Of a DNA stretch of 64,000 nucleotides, positions 50,516 through 59,684 are shown in pieces. Both the position numbers and the translations under genes were made by a program. The DNA comes from Cacconaster sp033811195 (GTDB lineage: Bacteria > Bacteroidota > Bacteroidia > Bacteroidales > UBA932), in contig JAPXOZ010000008.1 of assembly GCA_033811195.1 (NCBI GenBank), positions 1 through 64,000 on the forward strand, read 5' to 3'. Under the pieces are notes generated by a model. It saw nothing but the letters and a program-made list of their open reading frames with translations. It did no database searches and was not told the origin of the DNA. Position 1 is the first letter of the stretch. Each line of letters starts with the position of its first letter.

Positions 50516-51731
50516 TATGCAAGAAACATTAATACCAACCAACTGGCCCAAGGGCTCAAACAACATTCTAAAGGTTATAGGTGTTGGGGGCGGCGGCAGT
50601 AATGCCGTGCAATATATGTATTCACAACAGATAGAGCAGGTAGATTTTGTAGTATGCAATACTGACAGACAAGCTCTCGAAGGAAGCACAGTACCGGTTA
50701 AACTTCAGATAGGAGGAATCTTGACCAAAGGTCTCGGGGCCGGACAAGATGCTACCATAGGTAGAAAATCCGCACTTGAGTCCAGAGAGGCAATCGAAGA
50801 ACATCTGGGAGGCAATACGCAGATGCTCTTTATCGCCGCGGGTATGGGAGGCGGTACAGGCACGGGAGCATCTCCTGTCATAGCTGAAATCGCCAGGTCT
50901 AAAGGCATTCTCACAGTCGGAGTCGTGACTCTCCCAGCACGTTTCCTCGGCACCGAAGTACTATTCAGAGCCATCGAGGGAGTACGGGAACTCTTCAGAC
51001 ATGTAGATAGTCTTCTTATCATTGACAATGAAAAACTCTTTGACATATATGCAGATCTGGACATTCTGACACTCCTTCCCAAGGCCGATGAAGTATTGGC
51101 CATTGCAGTCAAGAGCATCGCCGAGATCATAACAGTTCGAGGCAAAATCAATATGGACTTTGCCGATGTTAAGAAAATAATGCAGAACAGCAATGTCTCC
51201 TTGATGGGAATAGGTATCGCTTCCGGTAAAGACAGGGTCAGCAAGGCTGTGGAAATGGCCCTCACATCTCCCCTGCTCAATCAGCTTGACTTAAGAACTG
51301 CAAAAAGGGCTCTGGTCAATATCACAACATCAAGTGGAGAACATGTTATACATGGGAGTGAGGTGACTGCCCTTATGGAATACATCAAGGAACTCACCAA
51401 CCCTGAACTCAATTCTAAGATGGGGCTTGTACAGAATGATGAAATGGGAGAGAATATCGGAGTAACGATCATAGCTACAGGATTTGAGATGACCCAGTTG
51501 CCCATCATAAGTGAAGATGCACTGAAAAACAACAGAATCGAGGTCAAATATGATTTGACAAATAATAAAAGAGGCGTACCTTTGTGCCCCGATATCGAAT
51601 CTCAAATTACCAAAAAGGAGATGGTAACAGGAATACCGGCGCTGATTACCGATGATCTGCAGACGATCAGCAATCTGGAATCGGAGCCCGCTTTGACCAG
51701 AAGAGAAAGGATGTTGCAGGAACAAAAATAA
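50502..51731 (+). CDS. ftsZ: Cell division GTPase FtsZ
   Basis: A 409-residue tubulin homologue that forms the division ring. The N-terminal IKVIGVGGGG-like block reads LKVIGVGGGGSNAV; the GTP signature is GMGGGTGTGASPV; the T7 loop region includes ISMDF-like INMDFADVKKIM. The C-terminal linker after about residue 320 is only some 75 residues, and the end (EPALTRRERMLQEQK) has a poor match to the usual conserved tail. The ATG at 50502 overlaps ftsA by 14 bases; ATG 50517, just after the ftsA stop, is an alternative. Confidence 0.95.
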   Translation: MTIVDMQETLIPTNWPKGSNNILKVIGVGGGGSNAVQYMYSQQIEQVDFVVCNTDRQALEGSTVPVKLQIGGILTKGLGAGQDATIGRKSALESREAIEEHLGGNTQMLFIAAGMGGGTGTGASPVIAEIARSKGILTVGVVTLPARFLGTEVLFRAIEGVRELFRHVDSLLIIDNEKLFDIYADLDILTLLPKADEVLAIAVKSIAEIITVRGKINMDFADVKKIMQNSNVSLMGIGIASGKDRVSKAVEMALTSPLLNQLDLRTAKRALVNITTSSGEHVIHGSEVTALMEYIKELTNPELNSKMGLVQNDEMGENIGVTIIATGFEMTQLPIISEDALKNNRIEVKYDLTNNKRGVPLCPDIESQITKKEMVTGIPALITDDLQTISNLESEPALTRRERMLQEQK

Positions 51732-51744
51732 AACATAGTAAGTA

Positions 51745-53295
51745 ATGAAACAGAGAAGAGTACGCTTTGCACCAAGCCCTACGGGACCGCTCCACATGGG
51801 AGGTGTAAGGACTGCGTTATACAACTATCTTTACGCTAAACAGGCTGGGGGAAAATTTATACTAAGAATAGAGGATACCGACTCCCACAGGTTCGTTCCG
51901 GGATCTGAAGAGTATGTAATTGAGTCGCTCCACTGGTGTGGTATTGTCCCTGACGAAGGTGTGGACAAAGATGGAAAGATTGTCGAAACTCCTTGCGCAG
52001 AGCATCCTCACGCACCTTACAGACAATCCCAACGCAAGCACATCTATCGTAAATATGCAGAACAACTCGTAAGCACCGGAAACGCTTATTACGCATTTGA
52101 CACACCGGAAGAACTCGATGCACTTAGAAAAGAGGCAGAGGCCAAAAAGAGTAGTTTTACATACAACTACCATTCTCGTACTTCTCTAAAAAACTCACTT
52201 ACCCTTCCTGCAGAGGATGTGGAGCGCCGTCTTGCCCAAGAGAGCGGATGGACCATCAGATTCAAAATCCCGGAGAATAGGGTGGTGAAAATGAATGACC
52301 TTATCAGAGGCGACATTGAAGTCAATACATCCACTTTGGATGACAAGGTTCTCTGGAAGAGAACCGACGAACTCCCCACCTATCACCTTGCCAACATTGT
52401 TGACGATTATCTTATGGAGATTACTGAGGTAATTCGAGGCGAAGAGTGGCTCCCTTCACTTCCTCTTCACTATTTACTCTACGAAGCATTCGGATGGGAG
52501 GAAAACCGGCCACAATTTGCTCACCTCTCACTACTGCTCAAGCCCGACGGCAAAGGCAAACTCAGCAAAAGAGATGGCGACAGATTGGGATTCCCCGTAT
52601 TTCCCCTGCAGTGGACCAATGAGGATGGAGAAATTTCACACGGCTACCGTGAAGATGGCTATTTTCCGGAGGCATTTGTCAATATACTGGCATTTCTGGG
52701 ATGGAATCCCGGTAATGAGCAAGAAATTTTCACACTTGAAGAACTAATAGAGGTATTCTCACTTGAAAGAGTGGTAAAATCCGGTGCCAGATTCAACCAC
52801 GACAAAGCAAAATGGTACAATCAGGAGTATCTCCGCAGAAAGAGCACAAAAGAGCTTGTGAAGGCTTTCAGAGCACTGGAGGGAGAACGTCTGTCAGCAT
52901 TTGACGACAATTATATAGGTGCAGCAGTGGAGCTTATTAAGGAAAGGGCTTATTTTGTGCATGAGTTTTGGAATTTGTGTGGTTTCCTCTTCGAGGCACC
53001 ACAGGAGTATGATCCTTCAGGAGTGAATAAGTTCTGGAAGGATGATATCAAGGGGATTATTCCGCAGGTAGCGCATTTTTTGGAGAATATGGAGCCCTTC
53101 TCAAGTAATGTAATCGAAGAGAATCTTGAAAATCTGATTATTACTCGTAGTTGGGGTATGGGCAAGGTGATGAACACCCTTCGCCTCCTCCTTGTAGGTC
53201 GCAGTTCCGGTCCCGGAGTGGCTGATATCATGGAGATTCTGGGCAAGAAAGAAGTATTACGACGAATCAGCAACGCAATCGCCCGTTTGGGTTAA
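51745..53295 (+). CDS. gltX: Glutamyl-tRNA synthetase
   Basis: A 516-residue class I synthetase. The HIGH-type motif is PSPTGPLHMGGVRTALYNYL (about 11-30) and the KMSKS-type motif is KLSKRDGDRLG (about 272-282). The C-terminal anticodon-binding domain is of normal size. It starts 13 bases after ftsZ, so the dcw transcript may continue into it. Confidence 0.97.
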   Translation: MKQRRVRFAPSPTGPLHMGGVRTALYNYLYAKQAGGKFILRIEDTDSHRFVPGSEEYVIESLHWCGIVPDEGVDKDGKIVETPCAEHPHAPYRQSQRKHIYRKYAEQLVSTGNAYYAFDTPEELDALRKEAEAKKSSFTYNYHSRTSLKNSLTLPAEDVERRLAQESGWTIRFKIPENRVVKMNDLIRGDIEVNTSTLDDKVLWKRTDELPTYHLANIVDDYLMEITEVIRGEEWLPSLPLHYLLYEAFGWEENRPQFAHLSLLLKPDGKGKLSKRDGDRLGFPVFPLQWTNEDGEISHGYREDGYFPEAFVNILAFLGWNPGNEQEIFTLEELIEVFSLERVVKSGARFNHDKAKWYNQEYLRRKSTKELVKAFRALEGERLSAFDDNYIGAAVELIKERAYFVHEFWNLCGFLFEAPQEYDPSGVNKFWKDDIKGIIPQVAHFLENMEPFSSNVIEENLENLIITRSWGMGKVMNTLRLLLVGRSSGPGVADIMEILGKKEVLRRISNAIARLG

Positions 53296-53310
53296 CATAA
53301 TTATATAATC

Positions 53311-53748
53311 ATGACAACTATTGGAATGGCGTCAGACCACGCCGGATTTGAACTCAAGGAGTTCCTTAAACCCTATATCAAATCAATGGGATATGAAATA
53401 CTGGATTTCGGCACTCATTCTACCGATAGTATGGACTATCCAGACACCGCCCATCCTCTAGCAGAAGCTCTGGAGTGTGGAGAAGTGGAGTGCGGTATTG
53501 CCATTTGTGGCTCCGGAAACGGCATTGCAATGACCCTCAACAAGCATCAGGGCGTACGTGCAGCCCTTTGCTGGAATCCTGAGCTCGGAGCACTGGCACG
53601 TCAGCACAATGATGCAAATGTCCTTTCGCTTCCCGCAAGATTTATTTCGCAGGAGCTCGCTTTGGAGATTGTCAAGAGTTTTTTATCTGCAGAATTTGAG
53701 GGTGGAAGACATAAGCGCAGAGTGGACAAAATCGCAGTGAGCAACTAG
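53311..53748 (+). CDS. rpiB: Ribose 5-phosphate isomerase B
   Basis: A 145-residue enzyme of the LacAB_rpiB family that interconverts ribose 5-phosphate and ribulose 5-phosphate. GMASDHAGFELKEFL opens the fold, the catalytic cysteine is in GIAICGSGNGIAM, and GVRAALCWNPELGALARQHND is the conserved second block. truB begins two bases after the stop. Confidence 0.96.
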   Translation: MTTIGMASDHAGFELKEFLKPYIKSMGYEILDFGTHSTDSMDYPDTAHPLAEALECGEVECGIAICGSGNGIAMTLNKHQGVRAALCWNPELGALARQHNDANVLSLPARFISQELALEIVKSFLSAEFEGGRHKRRVDKIAVSN

Positions 53749-53750
53749 CT

Positions 53751-54578
53751 ATGGGGTTTTTCATACTGGAAGGATGCAATGTGGAAAATGAGTCGCTCTC
53801 CGGATTTTTTGAAGAGCACCTTGCTTTCTCAATCGATGAATATCCGGAAGGGATTGTAATTCCCATTGACAAACCCTACAGGTGGACTTCCGCCGATGTT
53901 GTGAGAAAGATCAAATTCCCAATCCAGAAACATTTCAAACAAAAAAAGATCAAGGTGGGTCATGCAGGCACGCTCGATCCCTTGGCTACCGGTTTGTTAA
54001 TCGTCTGCGTAGGCAAAGCAACCAAAATGGCCGAAGAGTTGCAGTCTCACGAAAAGGAGTATATTGCCACTATAGAATTTGGTGCGACTACTCCCTCCTT
54101 TGACCTTGAACAGGAGATTGACCGCTACTATCCCTTTGAGCATATTACGGAAGAGATGGTACAAAAGGCATTAAAGGATTTTATCGGTGAGCAGCTACAG
54201 GTGCCGCCTATGTTTTCAGCAAAGGTTGTAGATGGTTTACGCGCCTATGAATATGCACGAATCGGCGAGGAGGTTAAGTTGCGTAAGTCCCTGATCCATA
54301 TCTCTGATATAGAACTGCTCTCATTTGCTGAGGCTTCTGCAGAGATGCCTAAATCTGAAAATACCACCCGAGAGGCATATCCTAGTGGAAAACACTTCTA
54401 TCAACACTCCAGCGATAAGAGCGACGGTACACGTCCCAGCGCTACAATCAGAGTGCGTTGCAGCAAGGGAACTTATATCCGTTCTCTTGCACGAGACCTT
54501 GGTTGCGCTCTCAGCAGCGGCGGATACCTGACTGCCCTTCGCAGGACCGCATCGGGATTTTTTTCGCTCAATAATTGA
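53751..54578 (+). CDS. truB: tRNA pseudouridine-55 synthase
   Basis: A 275-residue enzyme that makes pseudouridine 55 in the T loop of tRNAs. The catalytic Asp lies in VGHAGTLDPLATGLL; IDKPYRWTSADVVRKIK and CSKGTYIRSLARDLG are also diagnostic. Two oddities: an N-terminal extension of about 35 residues before the family start, and a hydrophilic insertion of roughly 38 residues (about 193-231, rich in Ser, Lys, Glu and His) before the C-terminal core. Either could be a lineage-specific loop. Confidence 0.95.
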   Translation: MGFFILEGCNVENESLSGFFEEHLAFSIDEYPEGIVIPIDKPYRWTSADVVRKIKFPIQKHFKQKKIKVGHAGTLDPLATGLLIVCVGKATKMAEELQSHEKEYIATIEFGATTPSFDLEQEIDRYYPFEHITEEMVQKALKDFIGEQLQVPPMFSAKVVDGLRAYEYARIGEEVKLRKSLIHISDIELLSFAEASAEMPKSENTTREAYPSGKHFYQHSSDKSDGTRPSATIRVRCSKGTYIRSLARDLGCALSSGGYLTALRRTASGFFSLNN

Positions 54579-54642
54579 CTTTTTGAAACTTTTTGCATTT
54601 TTTTTCGTATAAGAGAGTGCTTTTTGTACATTTTTCCCAACA

Positions 54643-55692
54643 ATGAAATTATCGCAATTTTACTTTGAACTTCCTGAAGAATTGATTGCCAAATATCCGG
54701 CAAATTTTCGGGACGAATCTCGTCTCATGGTACTGGACAAGGAGACCGGAGAGATTGAGCACAAGATCTTTAAGGATATAATCGATTACTGCAAACCTCA
54801 CGACCTGTTTGTATTTAACGATGCCAAGGTCTTCCCTGCACGTCTATATGGCAACAAGGAGAAAACCGGAGCAGAGATAGAGGTATTCCTTCTCAGGGAA
54901 CTCAATAAAGACCAGCGTTTGTGGGATGTTCTGGTAGATCCCGCGAGGAAAATCCGTATCGGCAACAAACTCTATTTTGGTGAGAATGATGCTCTTGTGG
55001 CTGAAGTTATAGATAACACCACATCCAGGGGCCGTACTTTGAGATTCCTTTTTGACGGCACCTACGAAGAGTTCAAACAAACACTCTTACAGCTCGGAGA
55101 GTTGCCTATTCCCAAATGGATACGCACAAGAGCTGAAGAGTGCGATACCGAACGCTTTCAGACCATCTACGCCAAGAATGAAGGCGCTGTAGCCTGCCCT
55201 GCCGCCGGCCTTCATTTTAGCAAAATTCTCTTCAAAAGAATGGAACTCAAGGATATCGACACCACTTTCCTCACACTCTATATGAGCAACGCCCATTTCC
55301 ACAATGTGGATGTGGAGGACCTCTCCAAGCACAAAATGGATTCCGAGAAGGTGGTGATCTCCGAAGAAACCGCTGCTAAAGTCAACAAGGCAAAAGCTAA
55401 CGGTAATCGGGTGTTTGCAGTGGGTATTACCACTGTACGCGCACTCGAAACCTATGTCACAACACAAAACGAAATTAAGGAGCTGGACACATGGACAAAC
55501 AGATTCATCTTCCCGCCCTACAAATTCTCGATTCCTGATGCTGTAATCACCAATTTCCATCTCCCCTCATCCACAATGCTGATGAATGCTGCAGCTTTCG
55601 GAGGATATGACAATGTTATGAACGCCTACAAGATTGCCATGGAAGAGGGCTATCGCTTTGGCACATACGGAGATGCAATGCTAATCATTTAA
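54643..55692 (+). CDS. queA: S-adenosylmethionine:tRNA ribosyltransferase-isomerase
   Basis: A 349-residue enzyme of queuosine synthesis that converts preQ1 in tRNA to epoxyqueuosine. It begins MKLSQFYFELPEELIAKYPA; LFVFNDAKVFPARLYG, PAAGLHFSKILF and the end ITNFHLPSSTMLMNAAAFGG are family blocks. A T-rich 64-base gap separates it from truB; no preQ1 riboswitch was recognised there. Confidence 0.97.
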   Translation: MKLSQFYFELPEELIAKYPANFRDESRLMVLDKETGEIEHKIFKDIIDYCKPHDLFVFNDAKVFPARLYGNKEKTGAEIEVFLLRELNKDQRLWDVLVDPARKIRIGNKLYFGENDALVAEVIDNTTSRGRTLRFLFDGTYEEFKQTLLQLGELPIPKWIRTRAEECDTERFQTIYAKNEGAVACPAAGLHFSKILFKRMELKDIDTTFLTLYMSNAHFHNVDVEDLSKHKMDSEKVVISEETAAKVNKAKANGNRVFAVGITTVRALETYVTTQNEIKELDTWTNRFIFPPYKFSIPDAVITNFHLPSSTMLMNAAAFGGYDNVMNAYKIAMEEGYRFGTYGDAMLII

Positions 55693-55705
55693 CATATAAC
55701 ATCTA

Positions 55706-55744
55706 TTTGCAATTTTTCTGCTTAATATTGTCTTTTAAGCACAT
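55706..55744 (+). promoter_or_regulatory. Upstream element of dprA shared with the peptide exporter locus
   Basis: TTTG (55706-55709), 17 bases, ATTGTCTTTT (55727-55736), one base, and AGCACAT (55738-55744). The same ordered words with the same 17-base gap are at 5191-5229. TAATATTG (55723-55730) is one mismatch from TAnnTTTG. Confidence 0.3.
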
Positions 55745-55752
55745 CAAATAGG

Positions 55753-55799
55753 ATCATACTCCATAATTTAGCGACAAAAAAGCTATTATGGAGTATGAT
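55753..55799 (+). promoter_or_regulatory. Perfect 15-bp inverted repeat covering the dprA start codon
   Basis: ATCATACTCCATAAT (55753-55767) and ATTATGGAGTATGAT (55785-55799) are perfect complements around a 17-base loop. The dprA ATG (55788-55790) lies in the right arm. An mRNA beginning upstream of 55753 would pair its start codon in a long stem. If transcription starts in the loop instead, the site is more likely a protein-binding palindrome. Confidence 0.7.
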
Positions 55800-56894
55800 T
55801 TTTACATTTATGCCGCTGCCTTAAGTAAACTATTCGCCTATAAACCAGCAGTTGCCCTCCAACTCATAGAAAGAGTTGGCGACATTGGCAAAATATTTAA
55901 ACTCGATAAAGAAGAACTCGGTGAGATGTTGCCGTTTGACAAGCAGATACTTGAAGCTCTCACCGACCCAGCACTGCTCGACTGGGCACAAAAAGAGATA
56001 GACTGGGCGCGAGCAAACGAAGTACAAACACTCTATATCACCGATCAGCACTATCCCTATCGGCTAAGGGAGTGTTACGATGCCCCTATCCTACTCTATT
56101 ACAAGGGGATGGCCGACCTCAATGCCCGTAGGGTAATCTCTATAGTCGGCACTCGTAAGGCCTCTTACTACGGTAAAAGCAGCTGCCGCAAAGTGATAGA
56201 AGAGCTCGCTTCGTCCAGCAGACCCTTGGTAATAAGTGGGCTTGCATACGGCATAGATGCAACTGCACACCGCGCCGCAATGGAATATGGACTTCCCACT
56301 GTAGGCGTTATGGCCACCGGCATTGACACCATCTATCCTCCACAACACCGAGGTCTGGCAGAAGAAATGCTGGAAAAGGGTGGCCTTATCACCGATTTTT
56401 ACCGCGGCTGCGAGGGTTTAAAGGTCAATTTCATAAAGAGAAACCGGATTATCGCCGGCATGGCGGATGCAGTCCTGCTTGGGGAATCATACTCAAAAGG
56501 AGGTGGTCTGATCACCACCTCACTCGCATCCTCTTACTCACGCGAAGTCTATGCAATCCCCGGACGAATCGGGGATGACTCCTTTGAGGGCTGTAATACC
56601 CTTATAGAGCGGGACTCCGCCAGAATAGTCACAAATCCCGGCACCATCAGCACATCTATGGGATGGAGGAAGAGAAAAACGCGAACAAAGGTCTCTCCGA
56701 ATCTCTTCGATGGGATTAGCAGTAACAATGCACGCGCAATACTAGGTACACTCAAGGAAAGAGACTCTCTGACAGCGGAGCAGATCGAGGGACGTACAGG
56801 CATACCACTGCGGGATCTCTCCACAGAACTGCTTCAACTTGAGATTTCAGGAAAAATAGTACAAATTATGGGAGATAAGTATTCTATTGCTTGA
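55788..56894 (+). CDS. dprA: DNA-processing protein DprA
   Basis: A 368-residue protein that loads RecA on incoming single-strand DNA during transformation. An N-terminal SAM-like helical region (1-70) precedes the Rossmann core (about 80-295), with ISIVGTRKASYYGK, SGLAYGIDATAHRAAM, TDFYRGCEG and YAIPGRIGDDSFEGCNTLI. A C-terminal winged helix (about 310-368, RAILGTLKERDSLTAEQI) is present. The start codon lies inside a perfect inverted repeat, which suggests tight control. Other competence genes are not in the window. Confidence 0.95.
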   Translation: MEYDFYIYAAALSKLFAYKPAVALQLIERVGDIGKIFKLDKEELGEMLPFDKQILEALTDPALLDWAQKEIDWARANEVQTLYITDQHYPYRLRECYDAPILLYYKGMADLNARRVISIVGTRKASYYGKSSCRKVIEELASSSRPLVISGLAYGIDATAHRAAMEYGLPTVGVMATGIDTIYPPQHRGLAEEMLEKGGLITDFYRGCEGLKVNFIKRNRIIAGMADAVLLGESYSKGGGLITTSLASSYSREVYAIPGRIGDDSFEGCNTLIERDSARIVTNPGTISTSMGWRKRKTRTKVSPNLFDGISSNNARAILGTLKERDSLTAEQIEGRTGIPLRDLSTELLQLEISGKIVQIMGDKYSIA

Positions 56895-56904
56895 TTATTT
56901 TCCA

Positions 56905-56912
56905 TAACTTTG
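56905..56912 (+). promoter_or_regulatory. -7 element upstream of tatD
   Basis: TAACTTTG is a perfect TAnnTTTG, but no matching -33 lies 19-21 bases upstream. A start seven bases downstream would fall on the tatD ATG (56919), giving a leaderless mRNA. Low certainty. Confidence 0.35.
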
Positions 56913-56918
56913 TAATTT

Positions 56919-57692
56919 ATGATGGAATTCATCGACACCCACGCACACCTCTACGACAAAGCTTTCAGTGAAGATATCCTTCAAGTGATCAAACGGATGG
57001 AGGAGGTCAATGTGACCCACTGTATACTCCCGGGTATTGACGTATCCGCATACGAGGCGATGATCGAACTGGCGAATAGCCGTCCTGCTCTCTTTTCCCC
57101 CTGCATTGGACTGCACCCTACCTCCGTTGGTGAGGATTGGGAGAGAGAACTTGCTTTTGTAAAAGAGTACGCATGTAAACGTCGTTTCGCAGCTATCGGA
57201 GAGATAGGTATTGACAAATATTGGTCGACTGATTATCTTGTTCAGCAAACACGGGTGTTTGCCGAACAGTTGGAGCTCGCCGCCGAACTTGACCTACCCG
57301 TAATCATACATTTGAGAAATTCCACCGAAGATATATTCAAAGTCTTCTCAGATGTGCGAGGAATCCCTCTCAAAGGTGTATTCCATGCCTTTTCGGGTAG
57401 TTATGAAACTTACAGGCAGATTCTACGACATGGTGATTTCAAAATCGGTATCGGAGGTGTCTCAACCTACAAAAATGCAGGAGTAGCAGCCACGCTGGAA
57501 AAGATTTCACTCGATGATATAGTGCTTGAAACCGACTCTCCATGGCTCACTCCGGTTCCTTTCCGTGGTAAAAGAAATGAAAGTTCCTATCTGATCCATA
57601 TAGCTGCCAACATAGCTAGGATTCAGGGTATTTCTATAGAAACTGTCGCAATAATCACTACAAAAAACGCAAGAAAACTCTTTTCACTATGA
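56919..57692 (+). CDS. tatD: TatD family metal-dependent hydrolase (DNase-like)
   Basis: A 257-residue TIM-barrel hydrolase. Metal-binding residues are in FIDTHAHLYD near the start, in GEIGID, in VIIHLRN and in ETDSPWLTP. Family members have 3'-5' DNase or D-aminoacyl hydrolase activity; the biological role is uncertain. Two adjacent ATGs exist at the start. Its stop overlaps the ansA start by four bases. Confidence 0.95.
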   Translation: MMEFIDTHAHLYDKAFSEDILQVIKRMEEVNVTHCILPGIDVSAYEAMIELANSRPALFSPCIGLHPTSVGEDWERELAFVKEYACKRRFAAIGEIGIDKYWSTDYLVQQTRVFAEQLELAAELDLPVIIHLRNSTEDIFKVFSDVRGIPLKGVFHAFSGSYETYRQILRHGDFKIGIGGVSTYKNAGVAATLEKISLDDIVLETDSPWLTPVPFRGKRNESSYLIHIAANIARIQGISIETVAIITTKNARKLFSL

Positions 57693-58723
57693 GCCAATCG
57701 ATACTTCTGATCTATACCGGAGGCACAATCGGAATGAAACAGGATCCGGAAAACCTGCTTCTGAAGCCCTTCAACTTCGGACTTATTACCGAGGAAGTAC
57801 CTGAACTCAAAAAGTTCGGCTATCACATCGATTCTTATTCCTTCGATCCTGTCATAGACTCTTCAGATGTCAGTGTATGTTTCTGGCAGGAGCTTGCAAC
57901 CCTCATATATGACAACTACGACAAATATGACGGATTCGTAGTGCTCCACGGTACTGACACTATGGCATTTTCCGCTTCGGCACTGAGTTTCATGCTCGAT
58001 CGGCTTGACAAGCCTGTGGTATTCACCGGAAGTCAGCTGCCGATAGGAATGCTGCGAACGGACGGCAAGGAGAATCTTATCTCATCAATCGAGCTTGCTG
58101 CTGCTGTGGACAGCGATGGTCACGCTCTGGTGCCCGAGGTATGCATCTATTTTGACAATTACCTCTACCGTGGCAACCGCACCACAAAATACAACGCGGA
58201 AAACTTTGAAGCATTCCGCTCCGCCAATTATCCGGTACTTGCAGAAGCGGGTATTCATATCAAATATTACCGTGAATATGTCCACTATCCTGAAAAATGG
58301 GGTGAGGGCATACAGCTATATACCGAAATGGACACCAATGTAGCAATCCTCAAGATTTTTCCCGGCATTACGCCTGCTTATGTGGAAGCGGTACTTGGCA
58401 CAAAGGGGCTTAGAGCAGTAGTTCTTGAGAGTTTCGGCAGTGGAAATGCACCCTCCTTGGAGTGGTTCGGACGAATGTTGTCAGAAAGTGTCGCCAAAGG
58501 CGTTGTTATTGTTAATGTTACCCAGTGTCATGCCGGTAGTGTGGATATGTCGGCATATGCTAATGGGGCTTTTCTTCTGGAATGTGGTCTTATCAGCGGA
58601 TATGACATGACTACAGAAGCTGCAGTAACCAAATTGTTCCATCTTCTAGGCAGACTTTCAAATAATGAGGAGGTAAAATTGCATATGATGAGGCCGTTAA
58701 AAGGAGAATTTTCAAATAAATGA
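57689..58723 (+). CDS. ansA: Type I L-asparaginase
   Basis: A 344-residue cytoplasmic asparaginase. The first catalytic threonine is in IYTGGTIGM (about 8-16) and the second in VLHGTDTMAFSASAL (about 88-102). Length and the absence of a signal peptide fit the E. coli AnsA type. It converts asparagine to aspartate and ammonia. It is coupled to tatD. The 97-base gap after it is A/T-rich with no clear promoter beyond a TAACTTTA box. Confidence 0.95.
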   Translation: MSQSILLIYTGGTIGMKQDPENLLLKPFNFGLITEEVPELKKFGYHIDSYSFDPVIDSSDVSVCFWQELATLIYDNYDKYDGFVVLHGTDTMAFSASALSFMLDRLDKPVVFTGSQLPIGMLRTDGKENLISSIELAAAVDSDGHALVPEVCIYFDNYLYRGNRTTKYNAENFEAFRSANYPVLAEAGIHIKYYREYVHYPEKWGEGIQLYTEMDTNVAILKIFPGITPAYVEAVLGTKGLRAVVLESFGSGNAPSLEWFGRMLSESVAKGVVIVNVTQCHAGSVDMSAYANGAFLLECGLISGYDMTTEAAVTKLFHLLGRLSNNEEVKLHMMRPLKGEFSNK

Positions 58724-58820
58724 ATTGATATTAAAAAAAAATAACTAAATTGCGCGATATTTTACTACGCAAAGACTATAACTTTAATAAATCGTTTAAT
58801 AATCAATTAAAACAAAACTT

Positions 58821-59624
58821 ATGAAAAAATTTTTCATGTTTTTGGCAGTTCTCGGCCTAATGACCGTATCTGCACAGTTCCAGGTAGCTAATGCACAGGA
58901 AGAAACTCCTGAAGTTACTACAGAAGATGTTCAAGCAGCTCCTGAAGTTGATGAAGAGGAAATCATTGACCCGTTTGCTGCAGGCAAGACTGACCAGCCC
59001 ATGCACCAGGCCCTCAAGCAGAAATTTATCGAAGGTGGTGCCGAATTCATGGCGACAATATTGTTGTGCCTTATCTTTGGTCTCGCTATTGCTATTGAGA
59101 GAATTATCACATTGAGCCTTGCTCAGACCAACACCAAGAAGCTTGTTGAAAACGTAGATAAAGCTCTTAAAGAAGGTGGCGTTGAAAAAGCTAAAGAGGT
59201 ATGCCGTAACACCCGCGGTCCCGTTGCCAGTATTTTCTATCAGGGTCTTCTCCGTGCTGATCAAGGCATTGAAGCAGTTGAAAAATCCGTTACCTCGTAT
59301 GGTTCCGTACAAATGGGTCAGCTTGAAAGTGGTCTTTCATGGATTACCCTCTTTATCGCAATTGCTCCGATGTTGGGCTTCATGGGTACAGTTATCGGTA
59401 TGATCCAGGCATTTGACGCTATTGAGATTGCAGGTGACATCTCTCCGGCACTTGTGGCAGGAGGTATGAAAGTTGCGTTGATTACAACTGTGGGTGGTTT
59501 GATCGTTGCTATTATTCTCCAATTGTTCTACAACTATTTGATTGCAAAGGTTGACTCCATCGTAGTTCAGATGGAAGATGCTTCAATATCTCTTGTTGAC
59601 CTCCTGGTTAAACATCAGAAATAA
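58821..59624 (+). CDS. exbB: MotA/TolQ/ExbB proton channel family protein
   Basis: A 267-residue inner membrane protein of the TonB energising complex. It has a signal-peptide-like N-terminus ending VANAQEE and an acidic linker before the first true helix (about 75-95), as in other Bacteroidota ExbB. The conserved channel part is SGLSWITLFIAIAPMLGFMG and later ALITTVGGLIVAII. With two ExbD proteins and TonB it would drive SusCD-type transport. First gene of the four-gene operon. Confidence 0.95.
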   Translation: MKKFFMFLAVLGLMTVSAQFQVANAQEETPEVTTEDVQAAPEVDEEEIIDPFAAGKTDQPMHQALKQKFIEGGAEFMATILLCLIFGLAIAIERIITLSLAQTNTKKLVENVDKALKEGGVEKAKEVCRNTRGPVASIFYQGLLRADQGIEAVEKSVTSYGSVQMGQLESGLSWITLFIAIAPMLGFMGTVIGMIQAFDAIEIAGDISPALVAGGMKVALITTVGGLIVAIILQLFYNYLIAKVDSIVVQMEDASISLVDLLVKHQK

Positions 59625-59684
59625 TCCATTATTGGACCAATCAATAGTGTAAACAATTATTAACAACGAATTAATCATCCAATT

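Noticed and set aside
54579..54642. preQ1 riboswitch before queA
   Set aside because: The 64-base gap is T-rich, with no preQ1 aptamer-like stem and A-rich tail recognisable.
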